A DNA stretch of 64,000 bases from Aegilops tauschii subsp. strangulata (lineage: Eukaryota > Streptophyta > Magnoliopsida > Poales > Poaceae): positions 143,980,885 through 144,044,884 of the forward strand of contig NC_053038.3 in assembly GCF_002575655.3 (NCBI RefSeq), given 5' to 3'. Position 1 is the first letter of the stretch, and each line of letters begins with the position of its first letter. Both the position numbers and the translations under genes were made by a program. The notes beneath the pieces are model-generated. The model made no database searches, was not told where the DNA came from, and was given only the letters and a program-made list of their open reading frames with translations. Below, piece by piece: positions 1 through 11,060 of this stretch.

Positions 1-2
1 AC

Positions 3-1793
3 CCCACTCACGATCTTGAGTTGGCGGCAGTTGTCCATGCATTGATAACATGGAGACATCTCTTGTTGGGAAGACAAGTGGACATATTCACCGATCACAA
101 GAGTCTCAAATACAGCTTCACTCAGCCCAACCTCAACCTCAGGTAGACTCGATGGGTCGAAATGATTCAAGAGTACAATCCGAGTATTGAATATACTCCA
201 GGCAAGGCCAATGTCATTGCAGATGCTTTAAGCAGGAAGGCTTATTGCAACAGCTTAATTCTCAAGCCATTCCAACCGGATCTTTGTGAAGCTTTCCGCA
301 AGCTGAATCTCCAAGTTGTTCCTCAAGGCTTTCTTGCCAACCTCATAGTCTCTCCTACTTTGGAAGATCAAATTCATCAGGCACAACTTCTTGATGCCAT
401 GGTGAAGAAGGTGAAACGTGGTATCAACAAGGGTCTTTCCAAATACAAGTGCTATCGCATTGATGACAGAGACACTTTATTCTTCGAGGACCGGATTGTG
501 GTTCCTAAAGGTGATCTAAGGAAAGTCATTATGAACGAAGCGCACAATTCTCTTCTTTCCATTATTCCTGGAAGTACGAAGATGTACCATGACCTCAAGC
601 AGTCGTATTGGTGGACTCGAATGAAGCGAGAAATTGCTCAATTCGTGAATGAATGTGATGTCAGTCGAAGGGTGAAAGAAGAACACCAATGACCAGCTGG
701 TCTCCTCCAACCTCTTTCTATCCCAGAGTGGAAGTTTGATCATATCGAAATGGACTTCGTGACTAGATTTCCAAAGTCCAAGCGCGGAAATGGTGCTATC
801 TTCGTTGTCATCGACAAGCTTTCTAAAGTGGCTCATTTCCTTCCAATCAAAGAAACCATCACAGCAGCTCAGTTGGCAGAGCTATACACCTCCAGAATTG
901 TCTCCTTGCACGGCATTCCACAATTAATTTCTGCAGATCGTGGAAGCATCTTCACCTCTAAGTTCTGGGACTCCTTCCAGAAGGCCATGGGCACCAACAT
1001 TCGCTTCAGCACAGCTTTCCATCCTCAAACTAGTGGCCAAGTCGAGCGAGTCAATCAAATTCTTGGGGATATGCTCAGGGCTTGTGTCATTTCCTTTGGG
1101 ATGAAATGGGAAGATTGTCTTCCATATGCTGAATTCTCCTACAACAACAGCTTCCAAGCGAGTTCGGGCAAGGCCCCATTCGAGATTCTCTATGGCAGAA
1201 AGTGTCGTACTCCTCTCAATTGGTCAGAGACTGGTGAACGCCAACTTCTTGGCAATGACTTAATCAATGAAGCTGAAGAAATGTGTAAAGTCATCCGTGG
1301 TAATCTCAAAGCCGCGCCATCGTGCCAGAAGAGTTACTATGATAGTAAGCACCGTGATGTGCCTTTCGAGATCGGAGACCATGTCTACCTCCGCGTCTCT
1401 CCAATGAAAGGCACTCGTCGCTTCGGTATCAAAGGGAAGCTTGCCCCTAGATACGTGGGTCCTTTCAAGATCATTGGCAAGAGAAGCGACCTCGCCTATA
1501 AACTTGAGCTTCCTTCCAACTTCGCAAACGTGCACGATGTGTTCCACGTGTCACAGCTCCGCAAGTGCTTCAAGACGCCTGAGCGCACCATCAACTTCGA
1601 AGAGATTGACCTCCAAGAAGATTTGTCTTATCATGAGCACCCCGTTGCTATTCTTGAAGAAACTGAGCGCAAGACTCGCAACAAGTCAATCAAATTCCTG
1701 AAAGTGAAGTGGTCGCACCATTCCGACCAAGAAGCCACCTTGGAACGCGAGGACCATCTCCGTTCTGAATATCCGGAGTTCTTTCAGTCCTAG
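3..1793 (+). pseudogene. Ty3/gypsy chromovirus pol, 3' part (RNase H, integrase, C-terminal tail)
   Basis: One reading frame encodes the end of RNase H (TDHKSLKY near 92-115, then the ADALSRK motif near 220-240), an integrase zinc-binding region (about 530-660) and the DDE integrase core: MDFVTRF at 750, SADRG near 930 and the glutamate in SGQVERVNQ near 1035. A chromodomain-like tail ends in YPEFFQS just before 1793. Together these copy and integrate a retrotransposon. The frame is otherwise open but carries TAG at 144-146 and TGA at 690-692. Only two of the three expected zinc-binding-region anchor positions are clear. Domain order RT/RNase H then integrase, followed directly by an LTR, identifies Ty3/gypsy; the tail suggests a Tekay/Del-type chromovirus. 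The 5' part lies before the window. Family membership is certain; the lineage is inferred. Confidence 0.9.
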
Positions 1794-1829
1794 ATCTCGG
1801 GACGAGATCCTCTCGTAGTGGTGGAGTGT

Positions 1830-4800
1830 TGTAACACCCCGGATGTAGCTTTCCATATTTGTAACTCCAACTCTTGCCATTTTCGGCTATGTGTTATGAT
1901 ATTCCCTTTGTGGTCGGGTTTTGTCTTTCATTTTGCATTTTGTTCATGTCATGCATCTCATATCATGTCATCATGTGCATTGCATTTGCATACGTGTTCG
2001 TCTCATGCATCCGAACATTTTCCCCGTTGTCCGTTTTGCAAACCGGCGCTCCCACCTCCTCCGGCGCACCCCTCTTGTTTTCTTTCGTGAGCGGGTGTCA
2101 AACGTTCTCGAAATGGACCGAGGCTTGTCAAGTGGCCTAGGTATACTACCGGGAGACCACCGGTCAAGTATCGTTCAATTTGGAGGTCGTTTGGTACTCC
2201 AACGGTTAACCGGGCAACCGCAAAGTCCATTTGTGTGTTCCAGCAAAACCCCCCTCAAAAACAGCCCAAAACCCACCAAACTCTCTTCCATGCTCTAGGG
2301 CGTTCGATCACGATCGTGTGGGTGAAAACCGCACCTCATTTGGCCTCTCCTAGCTCCCTCTACCTATATATGCCTCCCCTCCTGAAATAAATCGCAGATG
2401 AAACCCTAGCATTTTTCCCCGCCGCCGCCGGACACGTCCGTACCCCGCCGGACAAACGCGCTGCCGCCCGCAGCCTCTCCGCGTCCGCCACGTGGCGCTC
2501 CCCGCCGCCAGCCGCCGCTGGCCCGCCCGAGCCGGCGCCTCCCCGCCTCCCGCGCCGCTGCGGCTCCCCGCCGCCTCGCCGTCCTCGCCGCGCCGCCGCA
2601 CCGGCCGGCCCCGCCGCCATCGCCGCCGTCGCCGTCTTCGCCGGCCGCCGCCCGGGGCCGCGCCTCCCGAGGACCCGCCGCCATCGCCGTCCTCGTTCCT
2701 CCTCTTCCCCCGAGCCCCGCCGTCTCCTTCTCCTCTCCCGTCGCCGGCGACGAGCCCGAGCTCCTTCGGCCGATCCGATCTGGTCAAAGTCGCGAGGTTG
2801 ACCCCGAGAACCCCCGATATTTTCCCGTCATATGATTTTGACGATATGTGCACATGTTCATAGCATCATAACTCTCTGCATATAGCTCCGTTTCGCGCGT
2901 GCAATATATCGAAATGTTTGCCTCGTGATGCTCTTCATTTTGTTCCATTGCACCATGTTCATTAGAGTCCATCTTGATGCCCAAATCTCTGGTGCAAGAG
3001 TGCAAGTTGTTGTTGTGTGCTGTTACTTAGCAGAACTTGAGGATTTGTTATTTTTGTATCATTTAATCTGTGCATCTTATGGGCATGAGCTCTACATGTG
3101 TTTTGTTGTATGCCATGCTATCTTTTCAGAGGTGTATGCCATGTATTTTTGTGATCTCTGTGGTGACTAGCACAAGCATGCAAACTAGGCCCCGTAATGT
3201 TTCTGATTTCAGGGACTGATTTCTCTGTGTCTGTCTGCTGTTATTTTGTTGCCATGTAAACTTAATGCTAAAGAGAGATCCATGCATATTTTGGTGATGT
3301 TAAGTAAGGACGTTTTGTAGCTATTGTTGTAATTGATCCATCCCTGCCCTTGTTTGCAATTATGGAGTGCCATAGCATGACTCAATCTTGTTCTACTTTT
3401 GCTATAAAATATTTCTGGCAGATTGTTTACGTGTTATTCAATTTTGCCAAGCTTATTGTAGTTGATCCATAGATGCTATGTATTTGCTCTTGCCATGGAT
3501 AGCTTCATAAACTTGCCATCTCGCTGTAGGTATGCTTTTTTTGTCATGCATTACCTTGTGGTGAGTGCATCAAGCTCACCAAGATGCCTTCATATTATTG
3601 TTTCTGCCGTGCTCTGTTTTCTGCTAAGTCTGAAATCTGTTAACGAAACTTGCTATGTTTACATGGTTGCCATCATATCTTCCGTTCCTTTTTGTCTTAT
3701 TGTTAGTAAGGGACTTTTGTCATATGCATTTAGTAGAATACTTCCATGTCTTGTTTTGCCATGTTAAGTTCTTGTAGTCTGTTGATTTCGTGCTCTGAAC
3801 ATTGCTACATGATGCTGTTTTCTGCCATGTCTAGTAATTTCACAAAGTCTGTGAACCTGTTATCTTTTGCACTTTTGCCATGCTTGTTTGATCCTGTTAT
3901 GTTGTGATCTAGCTGCAGCTCAGTGTTCATATTTTGTCAAGGATCTCCTATAGATTACTGCCATATGCTTTGTTGCTATGTTGGAGTGCTGTAGAATTGT
4001 TACTTGTTGCATTCTAAGTGCTATCATGCTGTTAATCGCAGATTCGTGTCATTTTTGTTTTGCTTGCCATTTGCAAACCGTGCATCCGTTTCCTGTGATC
4101 TTTATATCGATTTCAACCGAAATCATCTCATCTTTCCAGTGGCGTGCTTGGTTTGCCAAGTTACTGCCTTGTTCATCATTTTTTCGTCCGGAGCACGCAT
4201 ATGCATCGCTTATCATATCTTGCATATCATTCATGTATTGCATCATGCTGCTTGTGCATTTCCCGTGATTGATTGTGGTTCCTTTGCTTGTGATCTTGTG
4301 TTGGGTAGAGCCGGGAGACGAGTTCATGAACGAGGAACCTGTTGAGTACGCTTACAAGGATCAAGCTTTCGACAACTCTGAGAACCTTGCAGGCAAGATG
4401 ACCATACCCTCGAAATCACTTCTATCTTTGCTTTGCTAGTTGTTCGCTCTATTGCCATGCTGCGCTACCTACCACTTGCTATATCATGCCTCCCATATTG
4501 CCATGTCAACCTCTAACCATCCTTTCCTAGCAAACCGTTGTTTGGCTAAGTTACCGCTTTTGCTCAGCCCTTCTTATAGCGTTGCTAGTTGCAGGTGAAG
4601 TTGAAGTTTGTTCCTTGTTGGAACATGGATATGTTAGGATATCACAATATCTCTTATTTAATTAATGCATCTATATATTTTGGTAAAGTGTGGAAGGCTC
4701 GGCCTTATGCCTGGTGTTTTGTTCCACTCTTGCCGCCCTAGTTTCTGTCATACCGGTATTATGTTCCTTGAGTTTGCGTTCCTTACGCGGTTGGGTGATT

Positions 4801-4964
4801 TATGGGACCCCTTGACAGTTCGCCTTGAATAAAACTCCTCCAGCAAGGCCCAACCTTGGTTTTACCATTTGCGACCTAAACCTTTTTCCCCGGGTTTTCA
4901 CGAGCCCGAGGGTCATCTTATTTTAACCCCCGGGCCAGTGTTCCTCTGAGTGCTGGTCCAAACT
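1830..4964 (+). mobile_element. 3' LTR of the chromovirus, truncated
   Basis: The LTR opens with TGTAACACCCCGG right after the pol tail and a purine-rich stretch. It is homologous over its length to the LTR starting at 48050. Shared blocks include the tract near 2300-2370 ending in a TATA box, the segment near 2930-2990, the block near 4560-4750, and the stretch near 4830-4960. Homology stops at about 4964, where unrelated sequence begins; the 48050 copy continues another 650 bp or more. This copy has therefore lost its 3' end. The middle is GC-rich (2400-2760), then T-rich with many TGCCATG heptamers. Open frames inside it look like chance. Confidence 0.85.
2365..2370 (+). promoter_or_regulatory. 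LTR TATA box
   Basis: TATATA follows the conserved block CTAGCTCCCTCTACC. The related LTR at 48050 has TATAAA at the equivalent place (48535-48540). The conserved position and the GC-rich leader that follows suggest a core promoter. Confidence 0.5.
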
Positions 4965-6062
4965 AGAGAATAACATGTGAGGCTGCCATCGTTGGAGAAT
5001 AACATGAGGTGTTGGTGAGTAGAGGAATGGCCTGGACGGCGATGGGAGTTGGATGGGCCAGTGAGGCCTGCGCAGCAGCACAGTCGACCATGGGAGGCGG
5101 TAACAGGCGGTACCGCCGGTGGTGGTTTGGGTGGCTGAAGCATGAATATCCAATATTGAAGAAAGCACCACAGCCGTTGGATGGACATCCAACGGCCATT
5201 GCTACTAGAATCGTGTGTTGACTATAAATTGACAAAGCCTTGCGTACACGTCATCTTAGTAGGCCCACAAGTGACCATCACATCTGCGGCAGAGAACATA
5301 TAGCCCATTTCCGATTTCTTATAATGTACAACCCATTTTTTTAACTCTAATGGAATTTACTCAACCCATTTACTATTTGTTAAAATTATAGCCCATTTTC
5401 CAGCCAGGACAACGGTTAATAATTTCAATCAACCGCACAAAAAAATTCAACAAAATTTCCCACATTTTAATGGGATCTGAAATATTTTTTATCCCGAAAT
5501 TTTGAATCAGATTAAATATAATTTCAAAATAAATTTGTACTAGGTAAAAATCTGACGAAATTTTGTGCGCGCAATAAGTAATGAAATTAAAAAATTTAAA
5601 ATCCAAAAATAGTAATTTTGAAACTAATTACCTATTCGGTGCTTTTTTATATATATTTACAGCCAAATTTTTATAATTGCAGCCCATTTATTATTTCTTA
5701 AAGCCCTTTTTAGGCAAGTCTAATGCGGGGCGGAGAATAACAAGTTGACCTGGGTTGGGTATTCCACAAAAAAAAGTGTAGCCGGGCTAGCCATTTTCAC
5801 ATTGAAAAAATAATATCTAGGCTGGATATTTGGTCGACATAAAATAATAGCCAGGGCTAGACGGGCCACAGCTCGCCCAGTTGATACCCTGCTCCTCTAA
5901 ACAACAACAAAAACACCGCTCAAGAAAAACACTGCTCACACCTCCAAAAACAAATACCCCGCTCCTATTGCAATTATCTCGTTTATTGACTATATAGGTT
6001 GACATTGGTGTGGGACCGTGATGTCAGGAAACCAGGCTGAAGTAAAAAAAAGTTTATAGTTG
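4965..6062. other. Unassigned intergenic segment
   Basis: This starts where the truncated LTR stops. A near-repeat GAGAATAACATG occurs twice (about 4966 and 4996). GGCGGTACCGCC near 5107 is a palindrome. From about 5290 to 5990 the sequence is AT-rich, with the phrase AGCCCATTT recurring near 5301, 5390, 5681 and 5701. I see no coding signature, terminal repeats or known family. Confidence 0.4.
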
Positions 6063-6071
6063 TATATAATA

Positions 6072-6187
6072 GAGAAAAGTATACTTTTCGTCCCCTAACT
6101 CTTGTCAGAGTCTAGATTTGGTCCCTCAACTTTAAAACCAGACAAATTGCACCCCAAACTATTGAAACCGGACAAGTTAAGTCCCTC
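6072..6187 (+). repeat. Left terminal inverted repeat of the MULE
   Basis: Pairs with 7239-7354 over its whole length with scattered mismatches. Its first 14 bases contain the palindromic AGTATACT. A transposase would bind here in an autonomous relative. Confidence 0.85.
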
Positions 6188-7238
6188 TCCTACCTGGAAG
6201 CGGTTTCGCAATGACGTGGTTGTGGTTTTGACCAGGACTGTGTTCACGTAGCATTCACTAGCGAATTTTCTTCTTCATTCTCATTCCATCTCAGGTAGGC
6301 ATTTCGCCGAGCTGTTGGCACGGTTCCAGCAGCGAGAGAAGGACGTGGGCATGGAGGCGTCCGCCGAGGTGGCTCTGGTCCTTGGCGACGTCCGCAAGGC
6401 CGCTCCAGCGCGTGTTCCCTGCTGCGCTACTCGCGATGCTGACGCCGACCTCATGCCCTCACCTAGGTCTCTCTTCCTCTCCTCTACTCTCGCTCTCGCC
6501 ACCCTGTCCAGAGCACGCCAACAGCCACAAGAAGCCAAATGTAGCAGCAACGAAGCCGCTGGACCGCAGACCATAGCTCCTTCTCCAACCGCCACCATTG
6601 ATCATGATGACCAGGAGAGTGGCACCCATGATGGAGCTCAGTGTGTGGACGAGTGCGGACAGCGGGCTGCCAGCAGAGGCGCACATTGCTATAGAGCGCC
6701 CCGTTGTCGCTGTCATCAAAGCTTCAAGGTTGAGCATTGAGAAGAAGCAGGAGGTCTGCATCGCCCCCCAAGTTGGACTGTCCAAATGCATCCATGGCGA
6801 GTGTGGGGCACCATGGGAAGGCACGTGTGTGGTTGGTGTAGAGGCGGCACCGAGGCCGTGCGGGAGCCCACGGCCGATGAGATATCCAGCGGGACTCCGT
6901 CGCTGGACACAGGGTGCATGGCGATGACCTGCCGGAGCAGAGATGCACTCACTTGGCGATGCTCGGTCCATCTGGGTGTCCTTTGGCAGGAACCGACGGT
7001 GATAGCAGAGGCCTAGGAGAAATGGGGTAGTAGGATGCGGTTGCAAAGGAGCCAGTGCCCTAGGAGCACAGGCGGCAGCATGAACGAGCAGCGCGCACCA
7101 ACTGGTCTATGAAATGCTAGCCTTAGGTAGGATGAAAATGGGAGAAGATGATCTGAGTAGGAGAGAGAGAAATTACCAACTGGACTGCACTTGGTCAAAA
7201 CCATGTTGACTTAACATCAATACCGCTTTGGCTGGGAT

Positions 7239-7354
7239 GAGGGACGAAATTTGTCCGGTTTGAAAAGTTCAGGGTGCAAGTTGTGTGGTTTTGAAATTCA
7301 AGGACCAAATTTAGACTCTGCCAAAAGTTGAAGGACAAAAAGTATACTTTTCTT
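7239..7354 (-). repeat. Right terminal inverted repeat of the MULE
   Basis: Reverse complement of 6072-6187 with scattered mismatches, directly followed by the second copy of the 9-bp target duplication. Confidence 0.85.
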
Positions 7355-7363
7355 TATATAATA

Positions 7364-7864
7364 AGGAGGCACTTGCGCACGTACGGATATGGCCCTGGTG
7401 AGTCCCTACTGTCATACTCTCCAAGTAAAGTCATCTCCTGATTCCTGATGTTTGTTGACCATGTTGACAACGCGAGACGGCGGCGCCACGGCGAGCGCAA
7501 CAACTCGAAGGACGACGGAGACGGCCTCGCGGGCCCTATGGATGGTCTGATACAGTGCCCGCTGGTCGTTCAGGAAGCAAGGATCATCGGACCCCTATGA
7601 GCACCTTCGAGAGACAAAGCCGGCATGAAACGGTAAGGTCGCACTTGGGAGCTCTGGATTGTTTCACACATGTATTAAGGATACAATTGTAATTTACTCG
7701 TCACCGGAAACAACGCGTAAAATACAGGCATAATGAAACCGACGGCCTGAGATCTGTAACGAAAACCGGCCAGTTATGCGTGTAATCTGAGAAACCAGTG
7801 TATATTTTACCAGTCGAAAATGACCAACCAAGCGCTTCGCCCAAGACCATCTGGTTTTATTTAC
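7364..7864. other. Unassigned spacer between the MULE and the CACTA element
   Basis: About 500 bp of mixed base composition, with no open frame of note and no repeat structure that I can recognise. Confidence 0.4.
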
Positions 7865-7879
7865 AAGCACTGGTACGCG

Positions 7880-8360
7880 TGAGGGAGTCCTGGTCTAAGG
7901 GGTCCTCGGACGGCCGGCCTGTTGGACATGGGCCGGACTGATGGGCTGTGAAGATACAAAGACCGAAGACTCTACCCGTGTCTGGATGGGACTCTCCTTG
8001 GCGTGGAAGGCAAGCTTAACGACCAAATATGAAGATTCCTTTCTCTGTAACCGACTTTGTGTAACCCTAGTCCCCTCCGGTGTCTATATAAACCGGAGGG
8101 CTAGGTCCGTAGAGGCGAATAATCATAATAATAGTCATATAGGCTAGACTTCTAGGGTTTTAGCCTTTACGATCTCGTGGTAGATCAACTCTTGTAAAAA
8201 TCATATTCATCAAGATCAATCGAGCAGGAAGTAGGTTATTACCTCCATAGAGAGGGCCCGAACCTGGGTAAACATTGTGTCCCCTGTCTCCTGTTACAAT
8301 CGACCCTAGACGCACAGTTCGGGACCCCCTACCCGAGATCCGCTGGTTTTGACACCGACA
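7880..8360 (+). repeat. 5' LTR of the Fatima-like element
   Basis: 481 bp, TG...CA termini, about 95% identical to 16030-16510. It holds a TATA box at 8085-8092 inside a perfect inverted repeat. TTGGTGCTCTC directly follows the LTR and is the likely primer-binding zone; I do not assign the tRNA. Confidence 0.93.
8073..8100 (+). promoter_or_regulatory. LTR core promoter: TATA box inside an inverted repeat
   Basis: CCCTCCGG (8073-8080), then the TATA box TATATAAA (8085-8092), then CCGGAGGG (8093-8100). The arms are perfect 8-bp reverse complements. The same structure is unchanged in the 3' LTR (16223-16250). Confidence 0.6.
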
Positions 8361-8386
8361 TTGGTGCTCTCATTGAGAGTTGCACT

Positions 8387-10411
8387 GTGCCATCATCAAA
8401 AGGTTTGATGGCCCCTTCAATTATCTACAACAATGCTGTCCAAGGGGAAGTCTTCCTTCCCAGACAGATCTTCGTGTTTGGCGGCTTCGTACTGCGGGCC
8501 AATTCTCTTGGCCATTTGGAGCAGATCGATAGCTACGCACCTGGCCGTCAGGTCAGATTTGGGAGCTTGAACTACATTGCGGATATCCGTGGAGACTTGA
8601 TCTTCGACGGATTCGAGACTACGGCAGTCGCTCCCCGTCACGACGATGAACATGACTTAAATCTGTCATCAGACCATACCCAGGAGATAGCACCTGTAAC
8701 TGCTCTGGCCTTAGATCCGGAGCAGATCGCGCCATCCGAAGACGGGAAGCTCAACCCCGCCACGGATGCCACAGTCCTAGCGGCGTCAGAGCCGCACACA
8801 GAGCCAACCTCGAGTGGAATCTGGGTCAACGGATCCTCGGACTCGTTTCCGGCTACAGGTCCCGAACCATGTGCGTCCACATGCGTCGAGCTCGATCAGT
8901 CTTCGATCGTCGAATTCAGCTCCGTGGACATTTTTCGGCACTCTCCTTTGGGCGACGTGTTAAACTCGTTAAAAGCACTATCCCTAACGGGGGGCTCATA
9001 GCCGAATTATATCCGGTTCGAACTGGAGGCTGATGACGGAGAACTTCGCTTCCCACCCACCGCCCACTTCATAGCCACTATGGAAGATTTAACCGACATA
9101 CTCGATTACGGCTCCGAAGACATCGACGGTATGGGCGACGATGCCGATGAGGAGTAGGGCCAAAACCCGCCGTTTATCGGACGCTGGACGGCCACCTCTT
9201 CTTACGACGTGTACATGGTGGATACACCTAAAAGAACTAACGACGATGACAAAGAAGATCCAGTTGAGGATGAACCTCCTATGATACAGCCAAAACGCCA
9301 GCGTCGGTGGCGCCGCTCTAAGTCACGTCGTGGAAAAGACAGCAATACTGGCACGGGAGAAAACAATACTCCGGACGATGCCAAAGATAATGAATACCCC
9401 GTTGAGATAACTTCCGAACAGGAGGAATGGAAAAACAGGCAAGTTAGCCCTGACGAACAGGCCATAAACGACGACTCGGAGGACAGTAATTATCTTCCAC
9501 TCTCCAAGGATGAGGTGAGCCTCGGCAACGAGTATTTTATCATGCCTGAGGAACCTCTCGAGTAGGAGTGCTTTAAGCGCCGGCTAATAGCCACTGCAAG
9601 GAGCTTGAAAAAGAAGCAGTTGTAGCTTCGAGCTGACCAAGATCTGCTCAACAATAGATGGACTGATGTCCTGGCAGCCGAAGAATACGGCCTCAAGCGC
9701 CCAGCCAAACGTTACCCGAAGCGCAAATTGCTACCTCAATTCGATGATGAGGCGCCGGAGCCCGTACCATCATCGCGTAATGCGGCTGACCGACCACCAT
9801 GTGGTCGGGACAAAGCGGCAACTCAAGCCGAACACCAGCCCGCCCCACCTCACCATAAAGGCAGAGATAAAACAGCCCGGGGTTATACATATGACCTTCG
9901 ACAAGACCTGGACAGTAGAGTAGGATATACCAGATCGATCTAAGGATCGCGAGGACGCGCCCTGACACGCGATGATGACTATCTACTCGGACATGACAAG
10001 CCTAGTCACGCCCGGGCCGAAAACCGCAGACGGACACCATCGGAGCTACGTCGCGATGTGGCCCGATATAGAGGCGCCGCACACCCTCTTTGCTTCACCG
10101 ACGAAGTAATGGAGCATGACTTCCCAGAAGGGTTTAAACCCAAGAATATCGAATCATATGATGGAACAACTGATCCCGTGGTATGGATCGAGGATTTTCT
10201 TCTCCATATTCATATGGCCCGCGGAGATGACCTTCACGCCATCAAATACCTCCCACTAAAACTGACAGGGCCAGCTCGACACTGGTTAAATAGTCTGCCT
10301 GAAAACTATATTGGCAGCTGGGACAATTTGGAAGACGCCTTCCGCGACAACTTCCAAGATACATATGTGCGGCCACCAGATGCCGATGACTTAATTCACA
10401 TCGTCCAATAG
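8387..10411 (+). pseudogene. gag: Gypsy gag, broken by stops
   Basis: A single frame runs from ATG at 8387 through a long acidic leader to the conserved gag capsid region at 10058-10411, which contains GFKPKNIESYDGT, WIEDFLLHIHMARGDDLHAIKY and LTGPARHWLNSLP (Retrotrans_gag-type core). Gag packages the element's RNA in cytoplasmic particles. The frame is interrupted by stops ending at 9001, 9157, 9565, 9625, 9943 and 10411, so no full product is possible. The region 9209-9565 is highly charged, with a basic patch near its residue 30. The start was chosen as the first ATG after the LTR in the frame that later encodes the core. Confidence 0.85.
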
Positions 10412-11060
10412 CCCGGAGAGTCAGCCAGGAAGCTCTGGACTAGGTTATTAGTTAAAAAAACAAATCGTCGACTGTCCGAACGCGGAAGCCCTAGCGGCCT
10501 TCAAACACAGCGTCCAGGACGAGTGGCTCGCCTGCCACCTTGGGCAAGAAAAACAAAAATCCATGGCAGCCCTTACCGCTCTGATGACCCGCTTTTGTGC
10601 GGGAGAAGACAGCTGGCTAGCTTGTAGAAGCAACAGCGCCAGCGGCCCGGGCACTTCCAAAGTCCGGGACAGCAACGGCAAGCCACGATGCAGTAAACAC
10701 AAGCTTCACAATAATAATAAAGGAAAGCATGACACAGCGGTCAACGCCGGATTCAGCGGCCCCAAACCCGGTCAACCGAAAAAGCCATTCAAGGCAAACA
10801 GAGACGGACCATCCAATTTAGACAAGATACTGGATCGGCCCTCCCAGATTCGTGGCAACCCCGATAAACCAGCTAATCACACCAACTGAAGCTGTTGGGT
10901 CTTCAAACAGGCCGGCAAGCTCAAACACAAGGGGAAGAGGTCGCCCGGTGACAGTGACGACGAAGAGACTCACCAACCAAACACCGGGGGTCAGAAGCAA
11001 TTTCCCCCCGAAGTAAAAAATAGTGAACATGGTATACGTGACACACACCCCAACAGGGGA
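10412..11060 (+). pseudogene. Gag C-terminal part, frameshifted
   Basis: After the stop at 10411 the gag sequence continues, but the frame changes near an A-run at about 10453-10459. The new frame encodes WLACHLGQEKQKSMAALTAL, GEDSW and a basic Lys/Asn-rich tail (10563-10889). A stop ends it at 10889. Gag-like residues resume past the stop (CWVFKQAGKLKHKGK, about 10891-10935). I see no intact zinc knuckle. Protease and RT should follow in an autonomous relative but are absent. Confidence 0.75.

Larger units (their letters stand above)
6072..7354. mobile_element. Mutator-like element (non-autonomous MULE, possible Pack-MULE)
   Basis: Two inverted repeats of about 116 bp bound a 1283-bp element: 6072-6187 and 7239-7354. 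The outer ends read GAGAAAAGTATACTTTT on the left and, reverse-complemented, AAGAAAAGTATACTTTT on the right. A perfect 9-bp direct repeat TATATAATA flanks it at 6063-6071 and 7355-7363. Long TIRs with a 9-bp target duplication are the hallmark of Mutator-like elements. There is no MuDR transposase. The interior (6190-7235) is GC-rich and unlike its AT-rich surroundings, with open frames on both strands (6315-6740 plus, 6459-7046 minus). Captured host gene pieces would explain this, but I recognise no source gene. Confidence 0.85.

Noticed and set aside
2350..2863. Long open frames on both strands in the GC-rich LTR segment (Ala/Arg/Gly-rich)
   Set aside because: They lie in the untranslated leader part of a chromovirus LTR; open frames on both strands reflect GC richness and the related LTR (48520-48960) does not keep the reading frame.
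5373..5606. Possible AT-rich MITE near 5290-5990
   Set aside because: I looked for inverted termini and a TA or TAA target duplication and could not find a convincing pair.
9693..9968. Minus-strand open frame opposite gag
   Set aside because: Shadow of the gag frame; no homology and no splice-linked neighbours, unlike the antisense gene at 12378-15490.
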